Positions 1-8,862 of a stretch of DNA of 64,000 nucleotides are shown here, one piece after another. The stretch covers positions 62,001 to 126,000 of the forward strand of contig NZ_JACYIZ010000001.1 in the NCBI RefSeq assembly GCF_015352975.1, given 5' to 3'. A model generated the notes under the pieces. The model saw only the letters and a program-made list of their open reading frames with translations. It was not told the origin of the DNA and ran no database searches. The stretch's first letter is position 1. Every line of letters starts with the position of its first letter. The position numbers were made by a program, and so were the translations under genes. This stretch comes from Aestuariimicrobium ganziense (GTDB lineage Bacteria; Actinomycetota; Actinomycetes; Propionibacteriales; Propionibacteriaceae).

Positions 1-704
1 GCGATGCCCTGCCGTTCAGCGTCGCCCTGCAGCTGCCGGCCATCCTGTTCGGTTGGTTGATCGGCAACCTGCTCGGCGCGATCGCGGCGTTCAAGGGTGG
101 TTGGTTCGACAAGGGCGCCTTCGTCGGCTCGCTGTTCCTGTCGTCGATGCCCTACTACTGCCTCGCCATCCTGCTGCTCTTCGGGCTCGCGGTCTGGTAC
201 CCGATGTTCCCGCAGGGCCGCGCGTACTCCCTCGGACTCACTCCTGAGTTCAGCTTCACCTTCCTCAACGACGCCATCAGCTACTGGTGGTTGCCGTTCC
301 TGTCACTGGTGTTGATCTTCATCGGCGGCCAAGCCGTCGGCATGCGGTCGATGGCCATCTACGAACTCGGCTCCGACTACGTCAACTACGGACGTGGTCT
401 GGGCATGAAGGACTCGCAGATGGTGCGCTACATCTTCCGCAACGCCATGCTGCCGCAGATCACCGGTCTGGCCCTGTCGATCGGCGGCCTGGTCGGTGGC
501 GCCCTGATCACCGAGTTGGTGTTCAACTACCCGGGCATGGGCTCACTGCTGTTCGGCGCGATCAGCTCGAACGACTACCCGGTCATCCAGGCGATCACCC
601 TGATCATCACGGTGACGGTGCTGATGGCCAACTTCGCGGTCGAGGTGCTCTACGGGTTCATCGATCCCCGCATCAAGGCCACCCAGGGAGGTGACAAGTC
701 ATGA
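1..704 (+). CDS. Peptide/nickel-type ABC transporter permease, DppB/OppB family (5' end missing)
   Basis: Inner-membrane permease of a dipeptide/oligopeptide-type ABC importer. The reading frame is open from base 3, so the gene begins upstream of the window; an internal TTG at 57 is not the real start. Several hydrophobic segments are visible. The cytoplasmic EAA loop that docks on the ATPase is recognisable near DYVNYGRGLGMKDSQMVRY and is followed by the RNAMLP stretch typical of the family. It overlaps the next permease by ATGA. The substrate-binding protein is presumably upstream, outside the window. The substrate cannot be read from the sequence; peptides are the default for this family. 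Confidence 0.93.
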   Translation, partial: DALPFSVALQLPAILFGWLIGNLLGAIAAFKGGWFDKGAFVGSLFLSSMPYYCLAILLLFGLAVWYPMFPQGRAYSLGLTPEFSFTFLNDAISYWWLPFLSLVLIFIGGQAVGMRSMAIYELGSDYVNYGRGLGMKDSQMVRYIFRNAMLPQITGLALSIGGLVGGALITELVFNYPGMGSLLFGAISSNDYPVIQAITLIITVTVLMANFAVEVLYGFIDPRIKATQGGDKS

Positions 705-1681
705 GGTTCTCCGGGCGCTTCTACTTCGGAGCCACGCTCGTCATCCTGGTGCTCCTGGTCGGCTTCATCGGCCCGTTCATCGTCGGTGTCGACCCCAACG
801 CCTCGATCGGCGGCCTCTACGACAAGCCGGGCACTGGCCCGGGCATGCAGTGGTGGCTGGGCACCGACAACGAGGGACAGTCGGTCATGTCGAACCTGGT
901 CTACGGCACGCGCACCTCGCTGCTCGTGGGCCTGATCGCCGGAATCATCGCCAGCTCCATCGGCCTGGTGATCGGCCTGATCGCCGGTTACGCCGGCGGC
1001 ATGCTGGAAGAGATCCTGATGGGTCTGACCAACATCGTGCTGGCCATCCCCAGCATCGTGATCGTCATCCTGCTCTCGGTCTCGTTGCCACGTCGTGACA
1101 TCTTCACCCTGGCCCTGGTCATCGGCATCACGGCATGGCCGTGGACGGCTCGTGCCGTGCGCGCGCAGGCCACCTCGGTGCGCACCCGCGAACACATCGA
1201 GGTCGCCAAGATGTCGGGCGCCAAGTTCTGGAGCATCCTGGCCTGGGACGTGCTGCCCTACCTGCTCAGCTACGTGGTCATGGCCTTCGTGCTGCAGGTC
1301 GCCAGCGCCATCCTCACCGAGTCGTCGCTGTCGATGCTCGGTCTGGGCCCGTCCAACATCGTGTCGATCGGCATGATGCTGAACTGGGCACTGGCCTGGG
1401 GTTCGATTCGCGTCGGGGCGTGGTGGGCCTTCATCCCGCCGACGGTCATGCTGACGCTGATCGCCTTCTCGCTCTACCTGGTGCAGTCCAGCTTGGACGA
1501 GGTCTTCAACCCGCGGCTGCGTCGTGGCAAGAAGCGCAAGTTGGTGCCGGCAGCAAGCGGCGGTGCGGCCACTGCAGAGATCGACGAACCGGAAGGTGAG
1601 CCGGGCGCCTCGGTCGGACCGGCCGCCCTGATGTCGGCCACCGTGGCCGAAGGCAAGGATTCAGGAGGGACCACCCAATGA
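701..1681 (+). CDS. Peptide-type ABC transporter permease, DppC/OppC family
   Basis: Second permease of the importer, 326 residues. An N-terminal membrane anchor is followed by an extracytoplasmic stretch (about residues 30-75, containing WWLGTDNEGQSVMSNLVYGTRTSL, typical of OppC), then about five membrane segments. The EAA loop is around ARAVRAQATSVRTREHIEVAKMSG. The C-terminal 45 residues are a hydrophilic Ala/Gly/Glu-rich tail beyond the usual family end. The start ATG overlaps the upstream stop and the stop overlaps the downstream ATG, so translation is coupled through the operon. Confidence 0.93.
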   Translation: MRFSGRFYFGATLVILVLLVGFIGPFIVGVDPNASIGGLYDKPGTGPGMQWWLGTDNEGQSVMSNLVYGTRTSLLVGLIAGIIASSIGLVIGLIAGYAGGMLEEILMGLTNIVLAIPSIVIVILLSVSLPRRDIFTLALVIGITAWPWTARAVRAQATSVRTREHIEVAKMSGAKFWSILAWDVLPYLLSYVVMAFVLQVASAILTESSLSMLGLGPSNIVSIGMMLNWALAWGSIRVGAWWAFIPPTVMLTLIAFSLYLVQSSLDEVFNPRLRRGKKRKLVPAASGGAATAEIDEPEGEPGASVGPAALMSATVAEGKDSGGTTQ

Positions 1682-2712
1682 GCCGTCTGTTGGAGGCGAC
1701 GAACCTCAACGCCGCCTACCTGACGCCCGAGGGGCGTGAGGTCAAGGCCGTCGATGACGTGTCGCTCTACATCGACGAGGGCGAGATCCTCGGCTGCGCT
1801 GGTGAGTCCGGTTGTGGCAAGTCCACGCTGGGCAACGTGCTGGCGCTGACCGCTCGTCCGCCGCTGTACCCGATCAGCGGCAGGATCACCATCGACGGCC
1901 AGACCATCAGCCTCGACCGCGAGAACAAGGTTCCTCGCACTTGGCGTGGTGAGGTCGTGTCCATGTTGCCGCAGGGCGCACTCAACTCACTGTCACCGAC
2001 GGCCCGCATCCGCAACCTGGTCGGCGATGTGATGAAGGCGCACGACGCCAAGATGGGCAAGGATGAGGCGCTCGACCGCGCGCGGGACAGGATGAAGGAA
2101 CTGGGGCTGCCGCCCCGGGCCCTTGATGCCTACCCCCACGAGTTGTCCGGCGGCATGAAGCAGCGCGTGATCACCGTGATCTCGACGCTGCTGAACCCAA
2201 AGTTGCTGATCGCCGACGAGCCCACCTCGGCACTGGACGTGTCGAGCCAGCGGGCTCTGGTCGAGATGCTTCGCGAGATGCTCAACCAGGGGATCATGAA
2301 GGGCGTCATCTTCGTGACGCACGACCTTCCCCTGCTCAAGAGCATCTCCGACCGGATCGCGGTCATGTACGCGGGCCAGATCGTCGAGGTCGCCTCGGCC
2401 GAGACGATCGCCGACAATGCTCGCCACCCGTACTCCACGGCCCTGCTCAACGCCGTCCTGGCGCCCGAGCCGGACACCCTGGTGAAGCGTGTGGAGGGCA
2501 TCCGTGGTGCACCGCCGAGCCTGGCCAAGCCCCCGTCCGGGTGCCGTTTCCACCCGCGTTGCGGTCTGGTCATGGACATCTGCTCGGCCAAGCAGCCCGC
2601 TCCGGTCGGCACCGACCTGGAGTTCGCCTGCTGCCACTGGACTGCCCAGCACCCCGATCAGGTGATCAGGGTCGAGGACGTCCTGGCCCGCAATGACGAA
2701 GTGGAGGAGTGA
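1678..2712 (+). CDS. Peptide-type ABC transporter ATP-binding protein, OppD/DppD family
   Basis: Cytoplasmic ATPase, 344 residues. Walker A GESGCGKST is at residues 42-50, the signature is LSGGMKQR and Walker B is LLIADEPTSALD, with the switch His in FVTHDLPLL. The C-terminal oligopeptide-transporter extension is present (GAPPSL, then CRFHPRC and two more Cys), a Cys cluster known in this family. It starts by ATGA overlap with the permease and pairs with the next gene as an ATPase heterodimer. Confidence 0.95.
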   Translation: MSRLLEATNLNAAYLTPEGREVKAVDDVSLYIDEGEILGCAGESGCGKSTLGNVLALTARPPLYPISGRITIDGQTISLDRENKVPRTWRGEVVSMLPQGALNSLSPTARIRNLVGDVMKAHDAKMGKDEALDRARDRMKELGLPPRALDAYPHELSGGMKQRVITVISTLLNPKLLIADEPTSALDVSSQRALVEMLREMLNQGIMKGVIFVTHDLPLLKSISDRIAVMYAGQIVEVASAETIADNARHPYSTALLNAVLAPEPDTLVKRVEGIRGAPPSLAKPPSGCRFHPRCGLVMDICSAKQPAPVGTDLEFACCHWTAQHPDQVIRVEDVLARNDEVEE

Positions 2713-3500
2713 TGGCTGCCCTTCTGAAGGCCAACAACATCCAGAAGACGTTCGGCCACGGCAAGAACGCCGTCCACGCGGTGAAGGGAGCCACCTTCGA
2801 ACTGGAGGAGGGCACCATCACCGCAGTGGTCGGTGAGTCCGGCTCCGGCAAGTCGACGCTGGCCCGTCTGGTGCTGGGGCTGCTGCCCTCGACCGGCGGA
2901 ACGCTGGAGTTCGACGGTCGCGACGTCACCAAGCTCTCGTTCATGGAGAGCCAGCGGTACTGGCGCGACGTGCAGGCGGTCTTCCAGGACCCGTTCAGCG
3001 CGTTCAACCAGTTCTTCACCGTGCAGCGACTGCTGGGTCGCTCGATGAAGCTCATCGAGGACAAGAAGGAAGCCACCGAGCGCATGCACGAGGCACTCGG
3101 GCACGTCGGCTTCGAGGCCAGCGACGTGTTGAAGAAGCACCCGCACGAACTGTCCGGTGGCCAGCGTCAGCGGATCATGATCGCCCGTGCGCTCATGATG
3201 CGTCCCAAGCTGCTCCTGGCCGACGAGGCGACTTCGATGCTCGACGCCTCGTTGCGGGTGAACGTCCTCAACGTGTTGCGCGACCTGCGCGACAACCTCG
3301 GCACCACCGTCATGATCATCACCCACGACATCGGCCAGGCCTGCTACGTGGCCGAGCAGATGCTGGTGATGGAGAAGGGTGACATGGTCGAGCAGGGGTC
3401 GTCCAAGGAGGTCGTGTTCAATCCGCAGCACACCTACACCAAGCAGCTGCTGGCCGACGTGCCGAAGCTGCACGGTGAGCTCGGTGAGATGGTGCACTGA
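2712..3500 (+). CDS. Peptide-type ABC transporter ATP-binding protein, OppF/DppF family
   Basis: Second ATPase of the importer, 262 residues from ATG 2712. Walker A is GESGSGKST near residue 40, the signature LSGGQRQR and Walker B LLLADEATSMLD. The preceding GTG at 2709 is an alternative start, but GGAGG at 2703-2707 leaves almost no spacing for it, so ATG 2712 (overlapping the OppD stop) is preferred. It ends without the OppF-type C-terminal extension, so it is somewhat shorter than E. coli OppF. Last gene of the operon, followed 13 bases later by a strong terminator hairpin. Confidence 0.93.
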   Translation: MAALLKANNIQKTFGHGKNAVHAVKGATFELEEGTITAVVGESGSGKSTLARLVLGLLPSTGGTLEFDGRDVTKLSFMESQRYWRDVQAVFQDPFSAFNQFFTVQRLLGRSMKLIEDKKEATERMHEALGHVGFEASDVLKKHPHELSGGQRQRIMIARALMMRPKLLLADEATSMLDASLRVNVLNVLRDLRDNLGTTVMIITHDIGQACYVAEQMLVMEKGDMVEQGSSKEVVFNPQHTYTKQLLADVPKLHGELGEMVH

Positions 3501-3512
3501 GGACTCCCTGAC

Positions 3513-3547
3513 AGGAGGGGGTGTGGCCGAACGGCCCACCCCCTCCT
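3513..3547 (+). terminator. Intrinsic terminator of the ABC transporter operon
   Basis: Eleven-base arm 3513-3523 pairs perfectly with 3537-3547. After one bulged T (3524), GGCC 3525-3528 pairs with GGCC 3533-3536 around a GAAC loop. The tail is only weakly T-rich (TTCACATTT). Confidence 0.8.
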
Positions 3548-3572
3548 TCACATTTCGGGCGCGCGGCCCGAT

Positions 3573-3601
3573 TCGTCAGCGTGGCGCTCGCGTGGCAGAA
3601 T
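3573..3601 (+). promoter_or_regulatory. Candidate promoter of rpmE
   Basis: TCGTCA (3573-3578, 4 of 6 to TTGACA) is 17 bases from CAGAAT (3596-3601), within the gap between the upstream terminator and rpmE. Predicted by eye only. Confidence 0.4.
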
Positions 3602-3679
3602 GGACCGGTCGTGCCGGTTCACGCATCGATGCGGACCTCGTCCGAGCGACCCGGCGCACCTGACACCCAAGGAGACACC

Positions 3680-3883
3680 ATGAAGCAGGGCATCCACCCC
3701 GACTACGTGGACACCCAGGTGACCTGCACCTGCGGCAACACGTTCACCACCAAGAGCACCGCCAAGGGCGGGCACATGAGCGCCGACGTGTGCGCGGAGT
3801 GCCACCCGTTCTACACCGGCAAGCAGAAGATCCTCGACACCGGAGGCCGGGTCGCCCGCTTCGAGCGCCGCTACAAGAGGTAG
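3680..3883 (+). CDS. rpmE: 50S ribosomal protein L31 (zinc-binding form)
   Basis: 67 residues, full length for L31. It carries the complete zinc ligand set C16, C18, C38 and C41, so it is the C+ form rather than the zinc-free paralogue that replaces it under zinc starvation. The C-terminal FERRYKR is typical. AAGGAGA lies just before ATG 3680. It is isolated between two terminators, so it is monocistronic; prfA next to it is a common neighbour in bacteria. Confidence 0.97.
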   Translation: MKQGIHPDYVDTQVTCTCGNTFTTKSTAKGGHMSADVCAECHPFYTGKQKILDTGGRVARFERRYKR

Positions 3884-3891
3884 TCACACGT

Positions 3892-3929
3892 CCGAGGGAC
3901 GCCGCGGATCCCTCCGCGGCGTCCCTCGG
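3892..3929 (+). terminator. Strong intrinsic terminator after rpmE
   Basis: Perfect 17-base inverted repeat: 3892-3908 pairs with 3913-3929 around a TCCC loop, followed by TCATTTCCC. One of the most stable hairpins in the window. It separates rpmE from prfA. Confidence 0.85.
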
Positions 3930-3972
3930 TCATTTCCCCAGCCTGTTCAGATCACCGTTGCTGGAAGGTCAC

Positions 3973-5043
3973 ATGTTCGAGTCGGCCAGGCCGTTGCTGG
4001 ACGAGTACGCAGCCCTCGAGGCAGAACTGCTCGACCCTGCCCTGCACGCCGATCTGGCGCGCAGTCGCCGGGTGGGTCGTCGCTACGCCGAGTTGCGTGG
4101 CGTGGTTGCCGCCCTGGCGGAGCACCTGGGCCTGGTCGACGACCTGGCGGCCGCGCGCGAACTGGCAGAGCTCGGTGACGCCGACTTCGCCCACGAGGTG
4201 GATGAGATCGAGGTGCGCCTGGCCGCCTCCGAAGCCCGTGTGGCCGAACTGCTGGCACCCCGCGACCCCCACGACAGCCTCGATGCCGTGGTCGAGATCA
4301 AGTCGGGCGAGGGCGGTGAGGAGTCTGCGCTGTTCGCCCGGGACCTGTTCACCATGTACTCGCGATTCGCCGAGCGGATGCGGTGGTCGTTGGAGGTGCT
4401 CGACAGCCAGGCCTCCGACCTGGGCGGGTGGAAGTCGGTCACCTTCGTGGTGAAGGCCGCAGGCACCGACGACGTGGCGCCCTATGGGGTGATGAAGTTC
4501 GAGGCCGGCGTGCACCGGGTGCAGCGTGTGCCGGTCACCGAGTCGCAGGGGCGCGTCCACACCTCGGCCACAGGCGTGCTGGTGATGCCGGACGTCGACG
4601 CCGACGAGGTGGTCATCGACGAGGACGACCTGCGCATCGATGTCTTCCGGTCCTCGGGCCCCGGGGGTCAGGGCGTCAACACCACCGACTCCGCCGTGCG
4701 GATCACCCACCTGCCCACCGGCACCGTCGTCTCGTGCCAGAACCAGCGCAGCCAGTTGCAGAACCGCGATGCCGCGATGCGCATGCTGCGGGCACGCCTG
4801 ACCGCACTGGCCGAGGAGCAGGCCGCCTCAGCAGCCTCGGCAACCCGCCGGGAACAGGTACGCACCGTCGACCGCTCCGAGCGGATCCGGACCTACAACT
4901 TCCCCGAGAACCGGATCGCCGACCACCGCATCGGCTACAAGGCCCACAACCTCGACCACGTGCTCGCCGGCGACATGGGTACCCTGGTCGAAGCGCTGCA
5001 GGCCGCCGACCTGGCAGCGAGACTTGCCGGCGATGAGGGCTGA
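3973..5043 (+). CDS. prfA: Peptide chain release factor 1
   Basis: Class-I release factor for UAA and UAG, 356 residues. The hydrolysis motif GGQ is at residues 231-233 in SGPGGQGVN. The anticodon-like tripeptide is PVT (in [10 protein letters not shown]), the PxT form of RF1, not the SPF of RF2. The frame stays open upstream to 3790, but ATG 3973 gives the normal N-terminus and has GGAAGG at 3963-3968. It is followed with overlap by prmC, whose product methylates the GGQ glutamine. Confidence 0.97.
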   Translation: MFESARPLLDEYAALEAELLDPALHADLARSRRVGRRYAELRGVVAALAEHLGLVDDLAAARELAELGDADFAHEVDEIEVRLAASEARVAELLAPRDPHDSLDAVVEIKSGEGGEESALFARDLFTMYSRFAERMRWSLEVLDSQASDLGGWKSVTFVVKAAGTDDVAPYGVMKFEAGVHRVQRVPVTESQGRVHTSATGVLVMPDVDADEVVIDEDDLRIDVFRSSGPGGQGVNTTDSAVRITHLPTGTVVSCQNQRSQLQNRDAAMRMLRARLTALAEEQAASAASATRREQVRTVDRSERIRTYNFPENRIADHRIGYKAHNLDHVLAGDMGTLVEALQAADLAARLAGDEG

Positions 5044-5905
5044 CTCCTTGGCCCGGGGCGCTGCCGATCGACTGGTCGCCGCCGGGTACAGCAGCGGTGC
5101 CGCCGAGGCCCGCACCCTGCTCGCCCACGTGCTCGGCACCACCCCCGCCGGGTTGCTGGTCGCCCCCGACCTCAGCGACGAGCAGTGCGCCGACTTCGAC
5201 GACCTGGTGAGCCGCCGCCTGTCCGGCACACCGGTCCAGCACCTCACCGGTGAGGCCTGGTTCCGCACGGTGCGCCTCGAGGTCGGCCCGGGCGTCTTCG
5301 TCCCGCGCCCGGAGACCGAGGTGATGACCGGCTGGGCCCTGGATCGGATGCGTGATGTCTCGGCGACCGGGCGTCGACCCGTGGTGGTCGAGCTGTGTGC
5401 CGGGTCCGGGGCGATCACCAAGGCCCTGGCGGCCGAAGGACCCGATGCCGACCTGCACGCCGTCGAACTGAGCCCCACAGCGGTCGACTATGCACAGCGC
5501 AACCTCGAGGGTCAGGGGGTCGACCTGCGCGAGGGCGACATGGCCGAGGCATTCGGTGACCTCGACGGGACCGTTGACGTGGTGGTGGTCAACCCTCCCT
5601 ACATCCCCCTCGAGGCATGGGAGTCGGTGCAGCCGGACGTTCGTGACCACGACCCCGAACTGGCACTGTTCTCCGGCGATGACGGGTTGGTGGCGACCAG
5701 GGTCGTGGCGCGCGTGGCCCAGCGCCTGCTGGTCGGCGGCGGTTGGGTCTGCAGTGAGCATGCCGAGGTGCAGCACGAGTCGGCCCCACAGGTATTCGCG
5801 CACGCCGGGTTCGAGCACGTGCGCGACCACCACGACCTGACAGGACGACCCCGCTTCGTGACCGCGCGGATGCCGGAGGGGTTCGTGGCAGGATGGGCGT
5901 CGTGA
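5033..5905 (+). CDS. prmC: Release factor glutamine N5-methyltransferase
   Basis: SAM-dependent methyltransferase of the GGQ glutamine in RF1 and RF2, 290 residues from ATG 5033. An N-terminal helical domain is followed by a Rossmann methyltransferase fold with motif I ELCAGSGA and the catalytic NPPY at residues 187-190. The start overlaps the prfA stop by 11 bases; a TTG nine bases earlier (5024) is possible but less likely. The classical prfA-prmC pair. Confidence 0.96.
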   Translation: MRADSLARGAADRLVAAGYSSGAAEARTLLAHVLGTTPAGLLVAPDLSDEQCADFDDLVSRRLSGTPVQHLTGEAWFRTVRLEVGPGVFVPRPETEVMTGWALDRMRDVSATGRRPVVVELCAGSGAITKALAAEGPDADLHAVELSPTAVDYAQRNLEGQGVDLREGDMAEAFGDLDGTVDVVVVNPPYIPLEAWESVQPDVRDHDPELALFSGDDGLVATRVVARVAQRLLVGGGWVCSEHAEVQHESAPQVFAHAGFEHVRDHHDLTGRPRFVTARMPEGFVAGWAS

Positions 5906-7005
5906 GTGAGCACGCCCAGGACGAGCCGGTCGAGCAGAGGCAGCCCGTCGACGAGCCCCCAACACCCGAGCCGACCCAGGAACCCGGTCTGCCGGCGGCA
6001 CCGGAGCCGATCGAGGCGATCGTGTCACCCGACCATCTGGACGAGCCAGAGGTGGTCGGGGACGCCGAGCCCGAGGCCCACGATGAGCCCGCACCCGAGC
6101 CCGAGCAGCCGACGTGGACGCGCTTCGACGTCACCGACGAGTCCGTCATGGAGGAGGCCTTGGCCGCTGCCGTGGCCGCCATCCGGGCGGGGGAGTGCAT
6201 CGTGCTGCCGACCGACACGGTCTACGGCATCGGGGTCAGGGCCCAGGACGCCGCAGCGGTCACCAGGCTGCTCGAGGCCAAGGGCCGTGGGCGCGACATG
6301 CCGCCGCCGGTGCTGGTCGCTGACACCGCCATGGTGGGCGCACTCGTCGACGAGCTCACCGACTACGCCCTCGGCCTGGCCTCCCAGTTCTGGCCCGGGC
6401 CGCTGACCTTGATCCTGACCGCCCAGGAGGGCCTGGGGATGGACCTCGGCGACACCGAGGGCACCATCGCTGTGCGTGTGCCCGACCACGAGTTCGCCCG
6501 GCAGCTGCTGCGCAGGACCGGCCCGCTGGCGGTCTCGAGTGCCAACATCTCGGGCCAGCCGGCCTCGACCAGCATCGACGATGCGATCGCGCAACTGGGC
6601 AACAGCGTGGCGGTCTACCTCGACTCCGGTGACACGCCGGGCTCGGCCCCCAGCAGCATCGTCGACTTCACCGTCTCGTCCGCCGGCGAGCTCGTCCGCC
6701 TCGGGGCGCTGGACGAGGGCATCCTGCTGGCCTATGCGCCCCTGATGACCTATGAGAAGCCAGTGGCGGACGAGCCGGCTCCCGAGGTCGACCAGCCTGC
6801 CGAGGACGAGCCTGCTGACGAGGTCGCCACAGACGGGGTACCCACCGACGACGGACCCCAGGACGACCTTCCGGCCGACGAGGCGCCCGCCGAGGATGCC
6901 CCGACTGTCGCCCCGTCCACCGAGGAAACGCGAGTCGACGCGCCGCCAGACGACGTGCCGCCTGTCCAGGAGACCCCGACCCCACCACGCAACGCCGCTG
7001 ACTGA
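5893..7005 (+). CDS. Threonylcarbamoyl-AMP synthase (Sua5/YrdC/YciO) with acidic N- and C-terminal extensions
   Basis: Makes threonylcarbamoyl-AMP for the t6A37 modification of ANN-decoding tRNAs. The YrdC domain spans roughly residues 85-280: IVLPTDTVYGIG, then EAKGRGRDMPPPVLVAD, then LAVSSANISGQPAST. Around this 200-residue core are two disordered, Pro/Glu/Asp-rich segments: about 80 residues in front, and about 90 behind with repeated DEPA, DE and DD patterns. It overlaps the prmC stop; GTG 5902 (GTGA overlap) is an alternative start that removes three residues. Core function is secure; the role of the tails is unknown. Confidence 0.92.
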   Translation: MGVVSEHAQDEPVEQRQPVDEPPTPEPTQEPGLPAAPEPIEAIVSPDHLDEPEVVGDAEPEAHDEPAPEPEQPTWTRFDVTDESVMEEALAAAVAAIRAGECIVLPTDTVYGIGVRAQDAAAVTRLLEAKGRGRDMPPPVLVADTAMVGALVDELTDYALGLASQFWPGPLTLILTAQEGLGMDLGDTEGTIAVRVPDHEFARQLLRRTGPLAVSSANISGQPASTSIDDAIAQLGNSVAVYLDSGDTPGSAPSSIVDFTVSSAGELVRLGALDEGILLAYAPLMTYEKPVADEPAPEVDQPAEDEPADEVATDGVPTDDGPQDDLPADEAPAEDAPTVAPSTEETRVDAPPDDVPPVQETPTPPRNAAD

Positions 7006-8117
7006 TGCGCGAGTACCTGCTGGTGCTGCTGATGGCGGCGATGACCACCTACCTGCTGGGTGGTCTGTGCCGTCGGGTGGCGCTGCGCACCGGCATGCTC
7101 GCCATGGTGCGCGACCGCGACGTCCACGCCGTCCCGGTGCCCTATGGCGGGGGAGTGGCGATGCTGGGTGGTGTGGCCACCGCGGTGCTGCTGGCGGCTC
7201 AACTGCCCTTCCTGGGACGCCATGCCCTGGTCAGCCATGACGCCGCGGCGATCCTGCTGGCCGGCGCGGTGATCTGCGTGGTGGGGGTGTTCGACGACTG
7301 GTTGGAGCTCTCGGCAATCACCAAGTTCGCTGGGCAGGTGCTCGCCGCCGGGATCGTCGTGGCCAACGGGGTGCGGATGTACTGGATCCCGCTGCCGAAC
7401 TCGATCATCGCCCTCGACACGGCCACCTCGATCCTGATCACCGTGCTGTTCATCGTGCTGTGCACCAACGCGGTCAACTTCGTCGACGGGCTCGACGGTC
7501 TGGCCAGCGGCGTGATCGCCATCGGTGCCACTGCCTTCTTCGGCTACACCTACCTGCTGGCGTACGAGCAGGAACTCGTCCGGGCGACCACGGCCAGCCT
7601 GATCACCATCGCCATCGCCGGCGTGTGCCTGGGTTTCCTGCCGCACAATTTCTCACCCGCACGGATGTTCATGGGTGACTCCGGCGCGATGCTGCTCGGG
7701 TTGTTGATGGCCGCCTCGACGATCTCGTTGACCGGCCAGATCGACGCCAGCGCACTGACTGCCCGAAGCGGTGGCCTGGTGCCGGCCTACCTACCGATCA
7801 TCCTGCCGGTCGCGATCATGGCGCTGCCGCTGCTCGACCTGGTGCTGGCCTACGTGCGCCGCACCATCGCCGGGCGCTGGTGGTTCGTGGCCGACAAGCA
7901 GCACCTGCACCACCGGTTGCTGCAACTGGGGCACTCGACCGTGCGGGCCGTCGCCGTGATGTACGCCTGGGCGGCGGTGCTGTCATTCGGCACCGTGCTG
8001 ATCGGACTCGACCCCGGGTGGCGCAGCATCGGTGCCGTCGCCGGTGCCGCACTGTTGGCCACGGGTTTCACGCTGCTCCCCCAGCTGAGGGGCCGGCGCG
8101 AGGTCACTGGTGGCTGA
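7005..8117 (+). CDS. wecA: Undecaprenyl-phosphate GlcNAc-1-phosphate transferase (glycosyltransferase family 4)
   Basis: Polytopic membrane enzyme of 370 residues that loads a sugar-1-phosphate on the polyprenyl-phosphate carrier for cell-wall linkage-unit or polysaccharide synthesis. Motifs are VFDDWLEL, NAVNFVDGLDGLASG, FMGDSG and HLHHRLLQLGHS, the full set of the MraY/WecA superfamily. TGATG overlap with the preceding gene. In actinobacteria this gene regularly precedes the ATP synthase operon, as here. The exact sugar donor is inferred. Confidence 0.94.
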   Translation: MREYLLVLLMAAMTTYLLGGLCRRVALRTGMLAMVRDRDVHAVPVPYGGGVAMLGGVATAVLLAAQLPFLGRHALVSHDAAAILLAGAVICVVGVFDDWLELSAITKFAGQVLAAGIVVANGVRMYWIPLPNSIIALDTATSILITVLFIVLCTNAVNFVDGLDGLASGVIAIGATAFFGYTYLLAYEQELVRATTASLITIAIAGVCLGFLPHNFSPARMFMGDSGAMLLGLLMAASTISLTGQIDASALTARSGGLVPAYLPIILPVAIMALPLLDLVLAYVRRTIAGRWWFVADKQHLHHRLLQLGHSTVRAVAVMYAWAAVLSFGTVLIGLDPGWRSIGAVAGAALLATGFTLLPQLRGRREVTGG

Positions 8118-8574
8118 CCGCACGCCCTCGGTGAGCCGACGGCTGCTGTCGGCGATGGTCAAGGGCTCGTTCGCCTTCGCCCACGTGGCCTGGTTGGTGG
8201 CGGTCGGGATCGGGTTCTGGTGGGCGCAAGGCCTCGGTGCCGCAAACGCAGCGGTCGGTGGTGCGCTCGTCCTGTTCTTCTTCGGAGCCGGTCAGGGCGT
8301 GCAGTTGCTGGCCGGTGAGATGGACCCGCGCACCGGGGTCGGGCTGGCGATGCTGTCGTACCTGGCCAGGGTCGCCGTGCTCGGTGGGCTGCTGTGGCTG
8401 GCCATGAACGACGCGCGGCTCGACGCACTGTTCCTGCGTGGGCCGTTCTTCGTCTCGGTGATGGTCGTCCTGCTCGGTTGGCTGGCGGGCATGTTCTGGG
8501 TTCACTCCCGGCTGCGCATCCCGATCTACGACAGCCAGTGGGACGAGGGTCCCACGGGTGGCCGATCGGTGTGA
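8110..8574 (+). CDS. ATP synthase subunit I-like four-helix membrane protein
   Basis: 154 residues starting at a GTG that overlaps the wecA end by 8 bases. Four hydrophobic helices at about residues 20-38, 42-62, 75-95 and 105-126, with short polar ends. This topology and the place directly before the F0 genes fit the ATP synthase I family, thought to help c-ring assembly. The sequence is divergent, so the assignment rests mainly on topology and context. Confidence 0.7.
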   Translation: MADRTPSVSRRLLSAMVKGSFAFAHVAWLVAVGIGFWWAQGLGAANAAVGGALVLFFFGAGQGVQLLAGEMDPRTGVGLAMLSYLARVAVLGGLLWLAMNDARLDALFLRGPFFVSVMVVLLGWLAGMFWVHSRLRIPIYDSQWDEGPTGGRSV

Positions 8575-8599
8575 CCGGCACGGGCCTGACTGCTAGAGT
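8571..8599 (+). promoter_or_regulatory. Candidate promoter at the head of the ATP synthase operon
   Basis: GTGACC (8571-8576, 4 of 6 to TTGACA), a 17-base spacer and an extended -10 TGCTAGAGT (8591-8599). The ATG of the next gene follows 10 bases later, so the transcript would have almost no leader. Confidence 0.55.
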
Positions 8600-8609
8600 C
8601 CATCACGTC

Positions 8610-8840
8610 ATGGAGGACAAGAGCGCACCCACGCCCTCGAAGGGATCTGGCCCGGCCAGTACCGACGACGGACTCGTGGTGTTGAGCTACATCCTGTCAG
8701 GCATCCTGTTCTACGGCGGTCTGGGGTGGGCCGGGGCCCACTACCTCGGCCACCGTTGGATGCTGCCGGCCGGACTGATCCTTGGCCTCCTCGCCAGTGT
8801 GTACCTCGTCGTCAAGCGTTATGGGAGCCCCACGCGATGA
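8610..8840 (+). CDS. AtpZ/AtpI-like small membrane protein
   Basis: 76 residues: a hydrophilic N-terminus of about 20 residues, then two transmembrane helices (about 24-44 and 50-68) and a basic end. This is the two-helix pattern of the ATPase gene-1 family encoded at the start of F0F1 operons, which has been proposed to assist assembly or act with AtpI in ion uptake. No ribosome binding site is visible; the extended -10 ten bases upstream supports ATG 8610. atpB begins 22 bases after its stop. Confidence 0.75.
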   Translation: MEDKSAPTPSKGSGPASTDDGLVVLSYILSGILFYGGLGWAGAHYLGHRWMLPAGLILGLLASVYLVVKRYGSPTR

Positions 8841-8862
8841 TCTCCAGCAGCAAGGAGCAGGC

